A DNA stretch of 64,000 bases. Source: Lycorma delicatula. Lineage: Eukaryota; Arthropoda; Insecta; Hemiptera; Fulgoridae. The stretch's first letter is position 1. Each line of letters starts with the position of its first letter. The notes under the pieces are model-generated. The model saw nothing but the letters and a program-made list of their open reading frames with translations, searched no databases and was not told the origin of the DNA. The stretch spans positions 150,704,575 to 150,768,574 of the forward strand of contig NC_134455.1 of assembly GCF_047948215.1 (NCBI RefSeq), given 5' to 3'. A program made the position numbers and the translations under genes. Shown one piece after another: positions 12,561 through 25,196 of the stretch.

Positions 12561-13296
12561 CATGATGATTGATTTAAATAATATTTTTAAGTAATATTTT
12601 TTATTGATTTAATTGTGTACTATTGTTTTTGTAATTTCATAATTAATAATATGATTAACATGCTCATAAATACTGTAATCCTAATTATAACCTAATTTAC
12701 ATATTTGTATTAATTATATATATATTGATTAATACATATATTGATTTATAAATTAAGGTGCAATAAGACACCACTGATAATTTATTGATATTGGAATAGG
12801 TTTCCTACATTTATTTATAATTTTACCTATTTTTTAAAATCAATGTGACTATAATTACAAACTATTATAGATTATTACAATATTCAATTGTATTATTTAT
12901 TTAAGCAATATGCAAAATTATTAATATGTGGGATACTAATTACAGGTTATATTTATTATGAGTTTTTTTAATTACTTCTTATACATTTTTATGAGTACTA
13001 TTAATATTATATCACAAATGAATGTAAATACCATTTAAACTAACTATAGATATTAAAAATTTAATAATATAGTTTATTTATTCAATGTACACAATTAAAC
13101 TTGTTTGCCAGTCTGTTAAATGCAACATTATAGATAGTATCATGTATTTATTCACAATTGTATGATGCTTTTATTTATGTTCGTGTTTAATTTATTGTTA
13201 ATTGCAATTCAATGTTTATTCATATTATTGTTTAGTTTCATTTACAATGTTAAACTATAAAAAAATAAAAATCATCTGATTTTTGGCGAGCAGTTA

Positions 13297-13546
13297 TGTT
13301 AAGACTCATACTTCGTTTTATGTTGTAAAAATAAAATAAAACTATAACTGTTTAGTTCCCTGTTACTTATTATAAATTAATTGAATTTGGCTCTTTTACC
13401 AGCTGATATTTTATATGAATATATGCATAAAATAGAAATTTAAAGATAATAAAGTATTACTTAAATAAGGAATATTATTTATTTTATTGAATCAGCAAAT
13501 AATTAATCCAAACCGAGGTAAAAATCTAAGGTGGATTGTTCAAACA
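13297..13546 (+). repeat. 3' LTR of BEL/Pao element, internally deleted
   Basis: The 250-bp repeat begins tgttaagactcatacttcg and ends attgttcaaaca. Compared with the 5' LTR it lacks about 120 bp from the middle. The matching blocks show moderate divergence, indicating an old insertion. A clear polypurine tract before it is not evident. Confidence 0.85.
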
Positions 13547-13822
13547 GTATTAACTTATAATTTTGGAATACATTTTAAATTATACCCAAAATTTAAAAAA
13601 AAACCATCACATGCAATTTTTTTGGTCACATTGATCAGCTTAAACTTATTTTTGAATTCATAAATGTAATACCTGGCTTAGTTTCCTAATTATTTAAGAA
13701 TTATCATCCTCTTTTTAAGATTTCTAAATTATTTTCTATACCTGGATGATATGCTTGTTACTAATAACATTTTTTGCAACATTTAAATTAATTTTCTGTT
13801 TATTATAAATAAAAAAATTCAT

Positions 13823-13858
13823 ACAATAAAAATAAAAGAATTCTTTTATTTTTATTGT
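13823..13858. repeat. Perfect 36-bp palindrome
   Basis: The sequence acaataaaaataaaagaa is followed directly by its exact reverse complement. The dyad centre is the EcoRI-like gaattc at 13838-13843. It contains no loop, so it would extrude as a cruciform and not as an ordinary hairpin. No function is inferred. Confidence 0.85.
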
Positions 13859-15027
13859 TTTTGTGATCCAAAAATCTCACTGTCTGTGATCTAATCATTA
13901 CATTTAATTATATGCAATACTACAATTACATTATTTTGAATTACGGATATTATTTAAAAACTTATTGTGCTATTTAAAAGTTTACAAGGCAATGTATACA
14001 GATTTTTTATGTATATTTATTATTTTATCAATATTACAATTTCTATAATTTTATTAATAGTTTTTGGTATTTATTTTCTTCTTTGGTATTTACTGTTTAA
14101 TATGGAACAAGAGGGATTTATGTTGCATGGACTGTATGAATATAACGGCAGCCTTTTACTACCTACAATTTAGATAGTCCCTACTACACCTTTAGTTTTG
14201 TTTTGAATGGCAGCCAACTTTTATTGGTTATATAACTGCAGATAATTAATGAATGAAAAATTTTTTTTAAAAGAAGCGTCTTTCTGAGTACTTTTAAGCT
14301 GTGCTTTTTAAAATTAATTTAGATAAAAATCTGTGAGATATTCAATTTGTTTAGAAACAAAAAAATTGCAAGTATGTTTAAAAAGTTCCCTAGGCTTTCT
14401 CCTAATTAACAGATTAAAATTTTTCAAAGTGCATTTGAAAGTTTGAATGCTCTTTTATATGTGATTAAATTTTCAAGTAACTATAGACTTATTTCAGGCT
14501 CTACACAATTTGGAAAAATTACATTAAAAATTTGGCGTGTTGCTTTGACATATCAAAAAGTTCTACTCAAAAAAATTCCCAAAAAATCTTGTTTTTTTCT
14601 TTTTTTGACAGATGTTGCTATTTTTGCATTAATAATAATGTATTTTTCAATTTTCAACCAATAATATTTTGTGTAAAATTTAATAACAAAACTTTTTTCT
14701 CACTCATCTTTTCTCTAAAGTGAACAGTTATTGAGTTAACTAGGGAAATAGGGGGGAAAATTGATATTTTCATGATTTTTTTTTTACATTTTGTTTAATA
14801 AAAATTTAAGCACACCTTTTTCAACTGGTGCATAACAAAATAATCATTTCTGATGATATTTCAGAGGCATTACAGCAAAAATTAGCGATCATACAGAAAA
14901 AGTCCAACCCAAAACAGCTATCGCTTGGACTATTTATAAACTAAAAAAAAAATATGCACTAATAAAATATTCATAAATGGTAATTGTTTTTTTTAGATAT
15001 ATTTTTCTTTCAACTAACTTTCACATT
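13859..15027. other. AT-rich intronic sequence, nothing assigned
   Basis: Several short open frames (for example 13967-14173 and 14443-14664) encode Phe/Ile/Leu/Tyr-rich strings without recognisable motifs or splice context. They are best read as chance frames in AT-rich DNA. Confidence 0.4.
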
Positions 15028-15029
15028 TA

Positions 15030-15847
<818 letters not shown>

Positions 15848-16906
15848 AGATTAATTTATTGGTTTTAAAATAATTATAACAATGTAACTCATGTGAATGT
15901 TGACTCCCTTTTACCAAAGCTTGAATGCTTCCTGGCCTTCTCATTTAACATAAATCATGAATACCTTTTTGATTTGGTCAAAAGGTATTCTGCTTCTGGG
16001 ATGAATAAAAGCACTTGATGCAATTAAAAAGTTCAAGCTGCATTTGCCTATACTTTATAAGGTAACCTAAGGCCCAACTAAACCCATTGAAGCAATTTTC
16101 ATAAGAAATAAATAGTTTCAAATTTTGCCTTCAGGATACCTCTTTGTGTCATAAAAATTATACGAAAATGCTTTCTTATTCATGTGTCAATTTTTCTGGG
16201 AATATGAGATAATACAGTTTCAGAAAATAGATCCACAATTAAAAAAAATGAAAAAAATTCACAATATTTACTATAAATAAGTGTGTTAATTGTAAAATTA
16301 AACAGTTGAAAATCTGATTTATATCACACCTTTGTTAAATATACAGTTAAATAAAGCCTAGGTAGTAAAGCAAAGATCTAGGGAGAGAATAAGTGATGGA
16401 GGCCAATTTCTTAATAAAAAATTTTTGTTGTATATATATATATATACCATAAGTACACACTATAGGTATATAAACTGATTTTCATGACAAATATATACTT
16501 AAAATAAAAATAATACATTTGTACTATGTATAAACAGTATAAATAGGAACAAAATCAAACTGTAAAACACACATACAAAAACAAATAAGAAGGATTTTTA
16601 ACAACTATTAAATACATTTAAATATGTAAGAGCTACAAAAATGAAGTATTTTTTTTACGTAGATTAAAATAAACAAATATATATACTCATGAAAATAAAA
16701 ATACTAATGATTCCTGGTACCTTCTCACAGGCATATCTGCAAAATTCTACTTTGATATAAGGTAAATGTAACATAAAATAATTTCCTTATGGAAATGTGA
16801 ACATAAAAGTTAATAACCTAGATTTATTTACAATTTAAAAATTGTATATATTAGAAAAATTATATAAATGAAGGATTGAGTAGTGGAACCAATGAACTTT
16901 ATTTAC
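15848..16906. other. Intronic sequence between microsatellite and exon E
   Basis: AT-rich. It contains a hairpin at 15959-15990 with perfect 11-bp arms (gaatacctttt / aaaaggtattc) around a 10-base loop, and a (TA)n tract near 16432-16446. No coding signal was found. Confidence 0.5.
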
Positions 16907-17366
16907 CTTGCCAGGAGCAAGACCAGTGGAAACGACAGCAGTCCCATCACTTGTAGATTCATCATCAGCAGAATGTGAAATATTTTTAATTTCTATAGTT
17001 TCACTTTCTGTAGAGGTGTTTGTTGATGCCACATTGGGACAATTGATAAACTTTCCTGATATTTCAAATTCTTTCATACACTGTGGTCCATTCATGACTA
17101 AACCCTCTTCAGAACTCACTGTTGATTTTCCAGTGTCTTCAACATTAGTTAATAATGATGAATGTGGTTGTGATGCTTTTGGCAATGATACAGATTCAGA
17201 TGTCAAACTGACAGAAGTTTCAATTTCACTGACAGGTTGAAGAGGTTCAGTAGAAATAACAGTGTGACATTCTTTATCAGGTGTCTCATCTACACTTATG
17301 CTTCTTAGAGACAATGCATCCTCATTTGTTAAATTAGATGAAGATACTGCCTGAGAACCATAACCA
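16907..17366 (-). CDS. Internal exon E, Ser/Thr-rich exon with SGYGSQ...SVDETPD motif
   Basis: The largest exon here is 460 bases, acceptor cttttctttttgtag and donor gtaaat, entering with one base and ending on a codon boundary (GLAPGK). Its first 30 residues contain SGYGSQAVSSSNLTNEDALS followed by LRSISVDETPD, the segment I associate with insect KIF13/Khc-73 tails. The remainder is Ser/Thr/Glu-rich low-complexity sequence with many potential phosphosites and no recognised fold. The opposite strand is also open for 110 codons here, but it lacks splice logic and is taken to be a shadow. Confidence 0.75.
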
Positions 17367-20015
17367 CTACAAAAAGAAAAGAAAACATACAGCATAATTT
17401 GAGATTACTGTTTTAACTTTTAATATGCTCTCTGAATTCACTTTTATTAGTAAAAACTATTTTTACTAATAAAAGAAATGAAGTATATAAACAATTTTTT
17501 GCAAGAAAAGATAATTATACTAATTTAAGATGCAAGTTACATGTGCATAAAATAAACTTACTGATTTAAAGTCTTAACAAAACTAATATTAGAATTTTCA
17601 TGGAAATTATGCAGATATGACTGATTGCATTATAAGTATGATATCTGCCATATATATGATTATACTGTTCTAATCAAAATAAATAATGTATTTACTGTTC
17701 TTTTTTTGATAAGCCATTAAATTTAAAACATACAAAATAAACGAACTGATTCTATCTGAAGTCTAAAATCAAAGTTTTTATTGATTTTTGAATCAATATA
17801 GTTGAACTTTACTTTAAAATTGAGACAATAATCCCACATAACAGTTTGCTATGCCAAAATATTACTTCAGCAATTGGTTTTATCTACTCTCAGTAGATCA
17901 CTCCTGAGACACTGGTATTAACTGAACTTCCTACCCAAATCTACACATTACATAAAGAAGAAGAGGGTTTTTATTTGTTTGGGTTAAAGAAAAAAACTTG
18001 GTTAATCAATCACAACCAAATTTTTACCCATGTTTCTTGGCATAACTGAGAAGATTTTTAGGTTTTTTTTGATATTTCATCTTGAAAAAAACATTGACAA
18101 CAACAACAAAAATTTTTAAAAGATAATGAATGCTTCAAGGCAAGCATACACACATTGTGGTGTGCTTCATGCAACAATCTTTTCACAGTTTCACAGGCCC
18201 TGTGGTGTCACTGAGCTAGCTCCAGGGTTTGCCTGAACCCTGAGTGTCCAAGTTCTGGCTTGACAGGCTGGCTAGTACACTTATACAAGTATTACGGCAT
18301 TCAAATCCAATTTAATGTAAATATACCGATTACTGGATTTTAATCAAGATTTACAGCATTTATAATAGACAGAATCATTGCTTACATTTGCATTCTACCA
18401 GTGGGGTGAATTCAAGACAGAAAAAAATTAACATTTTTAAATAGTACTTCATAAAAACAAAACTTTGCCTAAAGAAATAAAAATAATAAATGTAAGATAC
18501 AAAATCTTATGAATGAAATAAAAATGGTAGTCCAATTTTATAATTATTTTTAACTTCTATAAAGTCTATTCCAAGAACATCTATTATTCTTTCTATTCAA
18601 AGAACAAACTGCTTTAATATTTATCATGAATTAATTGATTTAATAGATGTAAAAGTAGATTCAGCCATTTATGTTAAGTATAATTCAGAAAAAAATATTA
18701 TTAAACATTTTTATAAATTTATTATATTAAATTTTTATAAAAATTTATTAATTTTGTGAGCAAGTTAGTAACTGAAATCGGGAGTGAATTAGCTGAAATT
18801 TATCCAAGAAAGAAGGAAATATAGAGTAGCGACATCAGAGTTGTATGGTTCTCTAAAGAGAAACAAATTTTACTTAAAACTTTTAACAATGGTTAGATAC
18901 ACTAACTGAAAAAAAACCATAGGTTTTTGGGATTTCAATGCAGTTGAGTAGACTACCATGTGGTTTATAATCATGTTTGGGTTACAGTTTTATCTAACAA
19001 AACAATAGATAACATTATAACAAATTTATGTTATAGCAAAAATTATTTGGACAGCCATATCAATTAACAAAATTTTCATTAACCATGATTATCAAATATT
19101 AAAATTTTCATTAACTGTAAAAGAAAAACCCGAGTAAATAATAGTAATAGATGTATAGTTTGTTAGGCCATTATATAAATAATAGTAGTAGATGTATAGT
19201 ATGTTAGGACTTTTATTATATAAATAATTTTTTTTTAATATAGTTATTACAATTAGATGTCAGTTAATATCTAATAGTTCTGGTATGGGTTAACTGTTTA
19301 CATTAATTTTCACTTTTGTCACAAAAATACCAAATTAACTGGTGTGATTTATTTAATTCAAATTTTTATTATACTCCTAACCAAACTATCACATTTACTG
19401 ATTCCTTGACAAATGAAAACTTACAAAGCAGCTACATATTTTATTCTGAAGAGATCATCTATAAAACATGTGGATAATAAATCCAACAACTTACAACAAC
19501 AACTTTAATTTTTTTTAAAATGAAAATGAATAACTGATATTTATGCTATTTTTTGATCTAATTTAAAATATTTTAATGGTTTTTTTATCAGACATAGTTT
19601 TTTGTAATTAACATTAACAAAAACATGTCACAGTAATACAACGTATTACACGCAGTACATAGTGGCTTAAAATCGACTTCTTTTGGATTTCTACTGTTAC
19701 TACTGGCTTGAGAAAAATTCCTCTTCAGATTCTAGTAGTAGTCAGCTAGTGTTTTTGGGTTCCATTTTTCCTGATAATGTATTTTCATGATGAATATTTC
19801 CTAGTGAAAGCATTTTCCATATTCATATCATGCAGTGTGAAGATTATTTTGACAAAAAGTACAGTACCACTTAAAACAAACTTCAAACTGAATTCAAAAT
19901 AAAAAAAAAAAAAACATGACCAAATATCATCACTTGCAAGATTACTCAAATAAAAAATAAAAAATGTTGTGGCAGTTATTTCAAGAACTCTTTCATCAAC
20001 ATTTATTAAACATAC
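17367..20015. other. Intron between exons D and E
   Basis: AT-rich, about 2.6 kb. A degenerate direct duplication at about 19136-19225 repeats tagatgtatagt...tgttagg with a spacing near 50 bases. A somewhat GC-richer patch at 18170-18300 could be an old unclassified repeat. No transposase or exon motif was recognised. Confidence 0.45.
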
Positions 20016-20134
20016 CTAGAAGATGATGTACTCGGGGTCCCCATCTTAGTTGCCTGAAATTCAGCCAGTGAATCAAGAGTTCTTGAGTTAGGAATTACAG
20101 TTTTAGTTAACTGTTTTTCTGAATTTCCATTTAC
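20016..20134 (-). CDS. Internal exon D of kinesin-3-like tail
   Basis: The exon is 119 bases, acceptor gtatgtttttcag and donor gtatgt, starting on a codon boundary and leaving two bases. It encodes VNGNSEKQLTKTVIPNSRTL, continuing with DSLAEFQATKMGTPSTSS. The leftover AG plus the first base of exon E gives a Ser, so the junction reads PSTSSSSGYGSQ. No known domain is visible; the composition is Ser/Thr/Asn-rich and probably disordered. Phase agreement on both sides is the main support. Confidence 0.7.
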
Positions 20135-23000
20135 CTGAAAAACATACCACACAGTCAAAAAAATTGAAAAAAAAACAAGTCTTATTTTATCATAAAATAA
20201 ACTTTTTACCATAAAATTAAAAAAAAAATCCAGTTTTTATTTACACATGATTGATGTTAATCTTAAAACACCATTGATTAAAATTACATTGTTTTCTTTG
20301 TAGAAAAACATACATAATTTGCAAAATTTAACTTATTAAAAACTAGGTTTGATGTTAAAGATTATGCACATAAATTATTCCTGATTGAGCTCTTATTTCT
20401 CTGAATTAAACCCCACTTGTACTAAACTTATTTTTAACTTTATTTCTAACCTTGTGAAAATTAATATCGCAAATACTACTAATTAAGCAATAAAATAAAG
20501 CTTAACAAAATGAATACTTTTACATAATTGTAAATCTTATTTAATACCACTCCACATGGGTTTGCTCCAAACACTGTAGCAGCCAACTGTTTCTCCCAGC
20601 CATCAAACATATAATTAGCAGTAACTAAAACAATAAATGAGAGTAATAAGAGTGTATTCAGGGCTTTGCAATTACATTACTGCCTCCAAACACAGGTAGA
20701 AGCAGTAAGAAAACTTAGTTATCATTTACTGCTTCTACACTCAATTCACAGAAAAATTGACTTTATAATAATTAAATATTTCAACACGGTCAAAATTTGA
20801 TACCACATCACTAACAAAAATATGACTATTTTTATCAAAGTTTTGATTAACACAGAAAATCAGCAACATTAAAATGATCCAAAATGTAATTTATTATTCT
20901 TTTTGTTTATACTCTTTATCCCAGTCTTTATGTCTGTTATCCTTGTAAAGTTCAAGCAGTGTTAGTCATAATTTCACTTCTGGGAGTAATTATTTCATCG
21001 TATACTCAATCCATATGGTGAACAGTGAAAGTGACCTTGGCATATTGATACGTAATTATTTTTTCAGTTTAGTGATGAAGCTGCCAATTTCAAGAGTGAC
21101 TAATGTCTCTTGTAAGGTCAACTAAAAGTGTTCAGACATAGCAGCTAACATACATATATAAGTCTGCTAAATGATTTATGTAGACCTGTAATAAAGACAA
21201 GCTTTATGGGTGTGTATTAAGTTTGTTGGGTGTGACTACACAAAAACCCAATCAACTAGCAAAAATTCAAGAAATTCTACATTTAGAGGTGAAACCAACT
21301 ATTTACAAATTATTTGAGAAGATCAAAATGTTGTGGGACATGGCAGAGAATTCTAACTGAAGAACTGGCTTCACTCTTCATCTTCAATCTCTGGACTCAG
21401 ACTGAATTCAGCAATATTGCTCTTCAAACTGAGCATCCATTAACTTATCTGAGGCTAGTAATGATATGTTCTTGTCTGATATGGTAATCAGATATTAAAG
21501 CTGAATAGGTTTATGATTGTGATATAAAGTTAAAACAGCAATCATTCCAGTAAAAATGCTCGGTTCACCAAAGATAAAGATCAGACAGTTAAACAGGAAA
21601 AGAGGAATGTCAAAAGAATGCTAATTGTTGTCTGAACTATTTGGATAGTGGACAATTATTTCAAACCAAATACCCAAGTTGTTTGAGTATAACTTCTATT
21701 GTGATGATGCAGTTGTTACTATATGAAGATCTGTACTGGCTTCACTGACATCCTTACTCACTAGATTTGGATATATGATAATTTTTATTACTCCAATAAA
21801 TAAAGATTAAGCTGAAAAAGCATTGTTTTAACACCTAAGAGTGTTTGTAGACATTGATAGATGACAGCTTCAAGTAATAGGCTCAGGCTAGTAAGCGAAT
21901 TTCAATACTGAATACAGAGTACATCTTACTGATCGCCAGCTGAATATTGTTAATTCTACATAAGATCAATGCATTTGCTTCCCCTTGACCAGTAAGCAAA
22001 AGCAAGAGGTTTAAAAAGTACTTACCTGTAAATGCTAGTTTCATAAATTTAAAAATATTAATTTAGCGAAGCTAAAGCTACTGTCATGGACAGATTGTAC
22101 TTTCTCACATCCAACCTGTTCTTATCCTTCTTCCCCAGTATTGGTTCTATGGGTTCAGATCTAACTCTATCGTACTCCATGCTTAAGATGTCAGAACCTG
22201 AAGAATCAATACATCTTTGGTATCTGGTAAAGGGTCAGCCTGTGGGCTGACTGAGAACAGTATTAAACTGAAATTTCATTCTTTCATTTGTGTTAAAATT
22301 CTAGTTGTTAGAAACATTATTTATTTTATGAGATTCTTATTTTGAAGTAAAAATTCATTTGGTTTTGCTTTGATTGAAGGTAAGCTACATTAAATGTATT
22401 TTTAGAAATAAATGCAATTCATCAATTAAAATAACTGATATGGAATCCAGCTGACTTGATTATTATTTCTTAATTGCCAAAACAGTAATAATTTTGTCCA
22501 ATTTATTTGTGTATATTCATGTTGTATGATATGACTTCATTTCATTATAACGATTTTAAGTACTCAATAAAAAAACTATAACATACATTTAAATTTAACA
22601 TACTCATTTCTTCAACTCAAATTTAAAAATGAACAGTATTAAATCATAATATATAATTATTAAATATGAAAAAAATCCACATAACATTTTATCAAATATT
22701 TTGTAATACTGTGGAGACACAAATATCTTTAAATGTTATGACACTGTATATCATAAAGAATCCAGATGTTAGAAAGTATATCCTTATTTGAAAGATTCTG
22801 TATGCACTAAAAGTTTACAAATAATAAATGAAAAGCAGTAAGTACTTTTAGGCAATAAACAAGATTTTCAAAATTTCAGCTTTGAACAGAGGTAAGTAAT
22901 TCAGACAAATTTTAATAATTATACTAATATTATCACAATAATATTTTTATTCTCTATAGTATTAAGTCTATTATGTTTTTGCCTAAAAACTACCAACATG
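20135..23000. other. Intron between exons C and D, left part
   Basis: AT-rich sequence without recognised exons. The region about 20920-22260 is less AT-rich and looks like a decayed repeat by composition, but translated frames give no motif I can name, so it is left unassigned. Confidence 0.4.
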
Positions 23001-23788
23001 TAAGCCAGTTAAATTTAAATATTGTGTTTTATTATAGATATTCTATCTATACATGTTAATCATGTATTAACATGTACTTTTAATTGTACAGTGCATATAT
23101 GAATAATGAATTAAACTTTTCATTAACCAAAATAAATGATTGTCCATTATAAAATTAATTTTATCAATTTTATGAAACATGGCTCGTTGGTATGATTATA
23201 TAATTAATAATTAAAGAACCCACTTACTAATTCTTTTATATATACGTTCAAGCACTTTCAGAATAAAATTCCATCATCAGGTACTTAAAAATTTATGTGT
23301 TATAAACTTAATAAAACCAAAACTTTTTCATCATGTAAATTTGTTTATGTAATGTAATAAAGTATAATAGTGGTCATCATATAATTAAAATTATGTAGAC
23401 TTAACGTCATGTCTTCACTGTTTGGTGGAGACATTCATAATGACAGGATGTTAAGTTGACAATATTTTAAACATATGAAGACCACTGTTACATTATGTTA
23501 CGTTACATAAACAAATTTACATGACCAAAAAGGTTTAGTTTTATTAAGACTGTAACATAAATTTAAGTTCCTGATGATGGACTTTTATTCTGAAAGTGCT
23601 TGAACGTATATATAAAAGAATTAGTAAGTGGGTTCTTTAATTATTAATTATATAATCATACCAACGATACTTATTATAATATTGCTCATCAAATAAGGGA
23701 GTAACTGAAAGATATGAAAGCAAAATGTGTGTGTGAACCTTGACCCACCAATATTTTAAATATCATAACATTAACTTATTCAGATATT
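23001..23788. repeat. Local duplication, copy 1 (interrupted by foldback)
   Basis: The segments 23001-23158 and 23670-23788 match 24505-24778 closely. Shared blocks include gcatatatgaataatgaatt, ttttcattaaccaaaataaa, attataatattgctca and accaatattttaaatatcat. The foldback at 23184-23667, plus about 25-50 bases of unmatched sequence on its left, separates the two halves. This copy lies on the downstream side of exon C in gene orientation. Confidence 0.75.
23184..23667. repeat. 484-bp foldback (long inverted repeat) element
   Basis: The segment starts tcgttggtatgattatataa and ends with the exact reverse complement. The outer 85 bases of the two arms are identical and similarity continues, with substitutions and small indels, to a short central dyad (gtcttcactgtttggtggagac). 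Nearly the whole element is therefore one hairpin with arms of about 235 bases. No coding capacity exists. No convincing target duplication was found. Confidence 0.85.
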
Positions 23789-23903
23789 GAAACTAACTTC
23801 TACAGAAATATAAAAAGTAAACACTTATGTTATAATATAAATACTGTACAAGAGTAATTAATTTTACACAATTCTGCTGTAAAGATTATTTATAAATATT
23901 AAC

Positions 23904-24139
23904 CTGATGAGATTCATATTCATTGAATTCAAGCTTAGTTGGTTGTGAAAGTTTCACTGTCTTTTCATCAACTTTTACTTTGTCTTCTTCTTTATCTCTT
24001 AGTTCTTCCTCTTTATATTCTTCCACCTCCTCATCTTCTTCTAACATAACAGGACTTATTTCTAAACCAGATCCTAAGCTGTGAGTCTGTTCTTCATGTA
24101 ATGTTGTCATTCTTAAGCCCAGTTTTGTATTGGGAGAAG
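23904..24139 (-). CDS. Internal exon C, acidic/charged segment of kinesin-3-like tail
   Basis: The exon is 236 bases, acceptor attgtttccag and donor gttaat, entering with two bases of a Pro codon and ending on a codon boundary. It encodes SPNTKLGLRMTTLHEEQ, then a Ser/Gly patch, then a strongly charged run rich in Glu, Asp and Lys (LEEDEEVEEYKEEEL followed by RDKEEDKVKVDEK), ending ESHQ. KLGLRMTTLHEE looks conserved, while the acidic run is probably a disordered spacer. The exon is flanked on both sides by two copies of a locally duplicated intronic sequence (23001-23788 and 24505-24778), one of which holds a foldback insertion. Confidence 0.72.
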
Positions 24140-24504
24140 CTGGAAACAATAAAATAATGCATCTTAGTAGTAGACCAATGATTAAATATAATTTCAACAC
24201 TTCATTACTTTCACTTAGAGAACATTTTATATTATAAAATCACAACAATTTTTTTTAAAAATATTAACATTTTTATCACATATAATACTTTTAATAATTC
24301 TTATTTTATTTTTAACTAAATGCTTAATAACAAGCCACATAAAAAATTAACTCTTATTATCTTTTTCAGTTTTTAAAACACATCTTCCACATGCACTAAA
24401 AAGAATATTAAAGCTTTATTTCTAGATTAAAAAGATATTTAGCTATTGAAATAATTATTATATGCACAAAATTATTTCTTCTTTTTAAAGAATGAAGTTT
24501 TTCA

Positions 24505-24778
24505 AGCTAAGTTAAATTTAAATACTGCATTTTATTACAGATAGAATGATTAACATGTATTTTTAATTGCACAGTGCATATATGAATAATGAATTAAACT
24601 TTTCATTAACCAAAATAAATTATCAGCTAAATAAATAATGATGGTGTATTATAATATTGCTCAGCAAATAAGGGAGTAATTGAAATATATGAAAGCAACA
24701 TGTGTGAGGGTGTGTGTGGGACCCTTGATCCACCAATATTTTAAATATCATAACATTAACTTATTCAGGTATATTATA
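24505..24778. repeat. Local duplication, copy 2 (uninterrupted)
   Basis: This copy matches 23001-23158 joined to 23670-23788 but lacks the foldback, giving an approximate empty-site allele within the same intron neighbourhood. It lies on the upstream side of exon C in gene orientation, so the two copies bracket that exon in direct orientation. Confidence 0.72.
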
Positions 24779-25196
24779 AGGCTGAAATACACAGAAAAAA
24801 CTGTTACAATTAACATAATCAGAAATCTACAGCAAGAGTAAACATCTATATTTTAATAAATAAAGAAAGAAAAATAAGTGGTAACCAAATAGAGAAAGAA
24901 GAAACATGAAAAAATTTAATTACTGTTATTTGAGAATAAATTAAAAATTCTGTGAGTAACCAAAAAAAAACAAAACACTTACTGCTAACACAGAATCCAG
25001 CCTGAACAATATAAAAACAGGGAGCAAACCAACTAAAAAGCTGGACTAAAGCCAAGCTCACAACTAGTCAACTGACCTATTAAATTACATGAATTAATCC
25101 AAAACATTAATAAGATCAAAAACTAAATGTAAAACAATCACCTTCACTAGACTGAGACAACTAGTACAAAAACTTGAATGAATGAGAAGAAAATAG

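Larger units (their letters stand above)
6988..13546 (+). mobile_element. BEL/Pao LTR retrotransposon, full-length but inactivated
   Basis: Both LTRs begin TGTT and end ACA, and the insertion is bounded by the 5-bp direct repeat gtatt (6983-6987 and 13547-13551), which fits the 4-6 bp duplications of BEL/Pao. The interior, in plus orientation, shows gag with a zinc knuckle, a DSG aspartic protease, reverse transcriptase with YGDD, RNase H, an H2C2 integrase zinc region, an integrase core and a C-terminal DUF5641-like part, in the order expected for BEL/Pao. The whole is 6,559 bp. Numerous stops and frameshifts show it is dead. No envelope gene is seen. Confidence 0.88.

Noticed and set aside
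13967..14173. Small plus-strand open frame as a hydrophobic peptide gene
   Set aside because: Composition is pure AT-driven Phe/Ile/Leu/Tyr; no signal for transcription or splicing.
16908..17240. Plus-strand 110-codon open frame
   Set aside because: It is antisense to exon E, whose phase chain and splice sites fit the gene on the minus strand.
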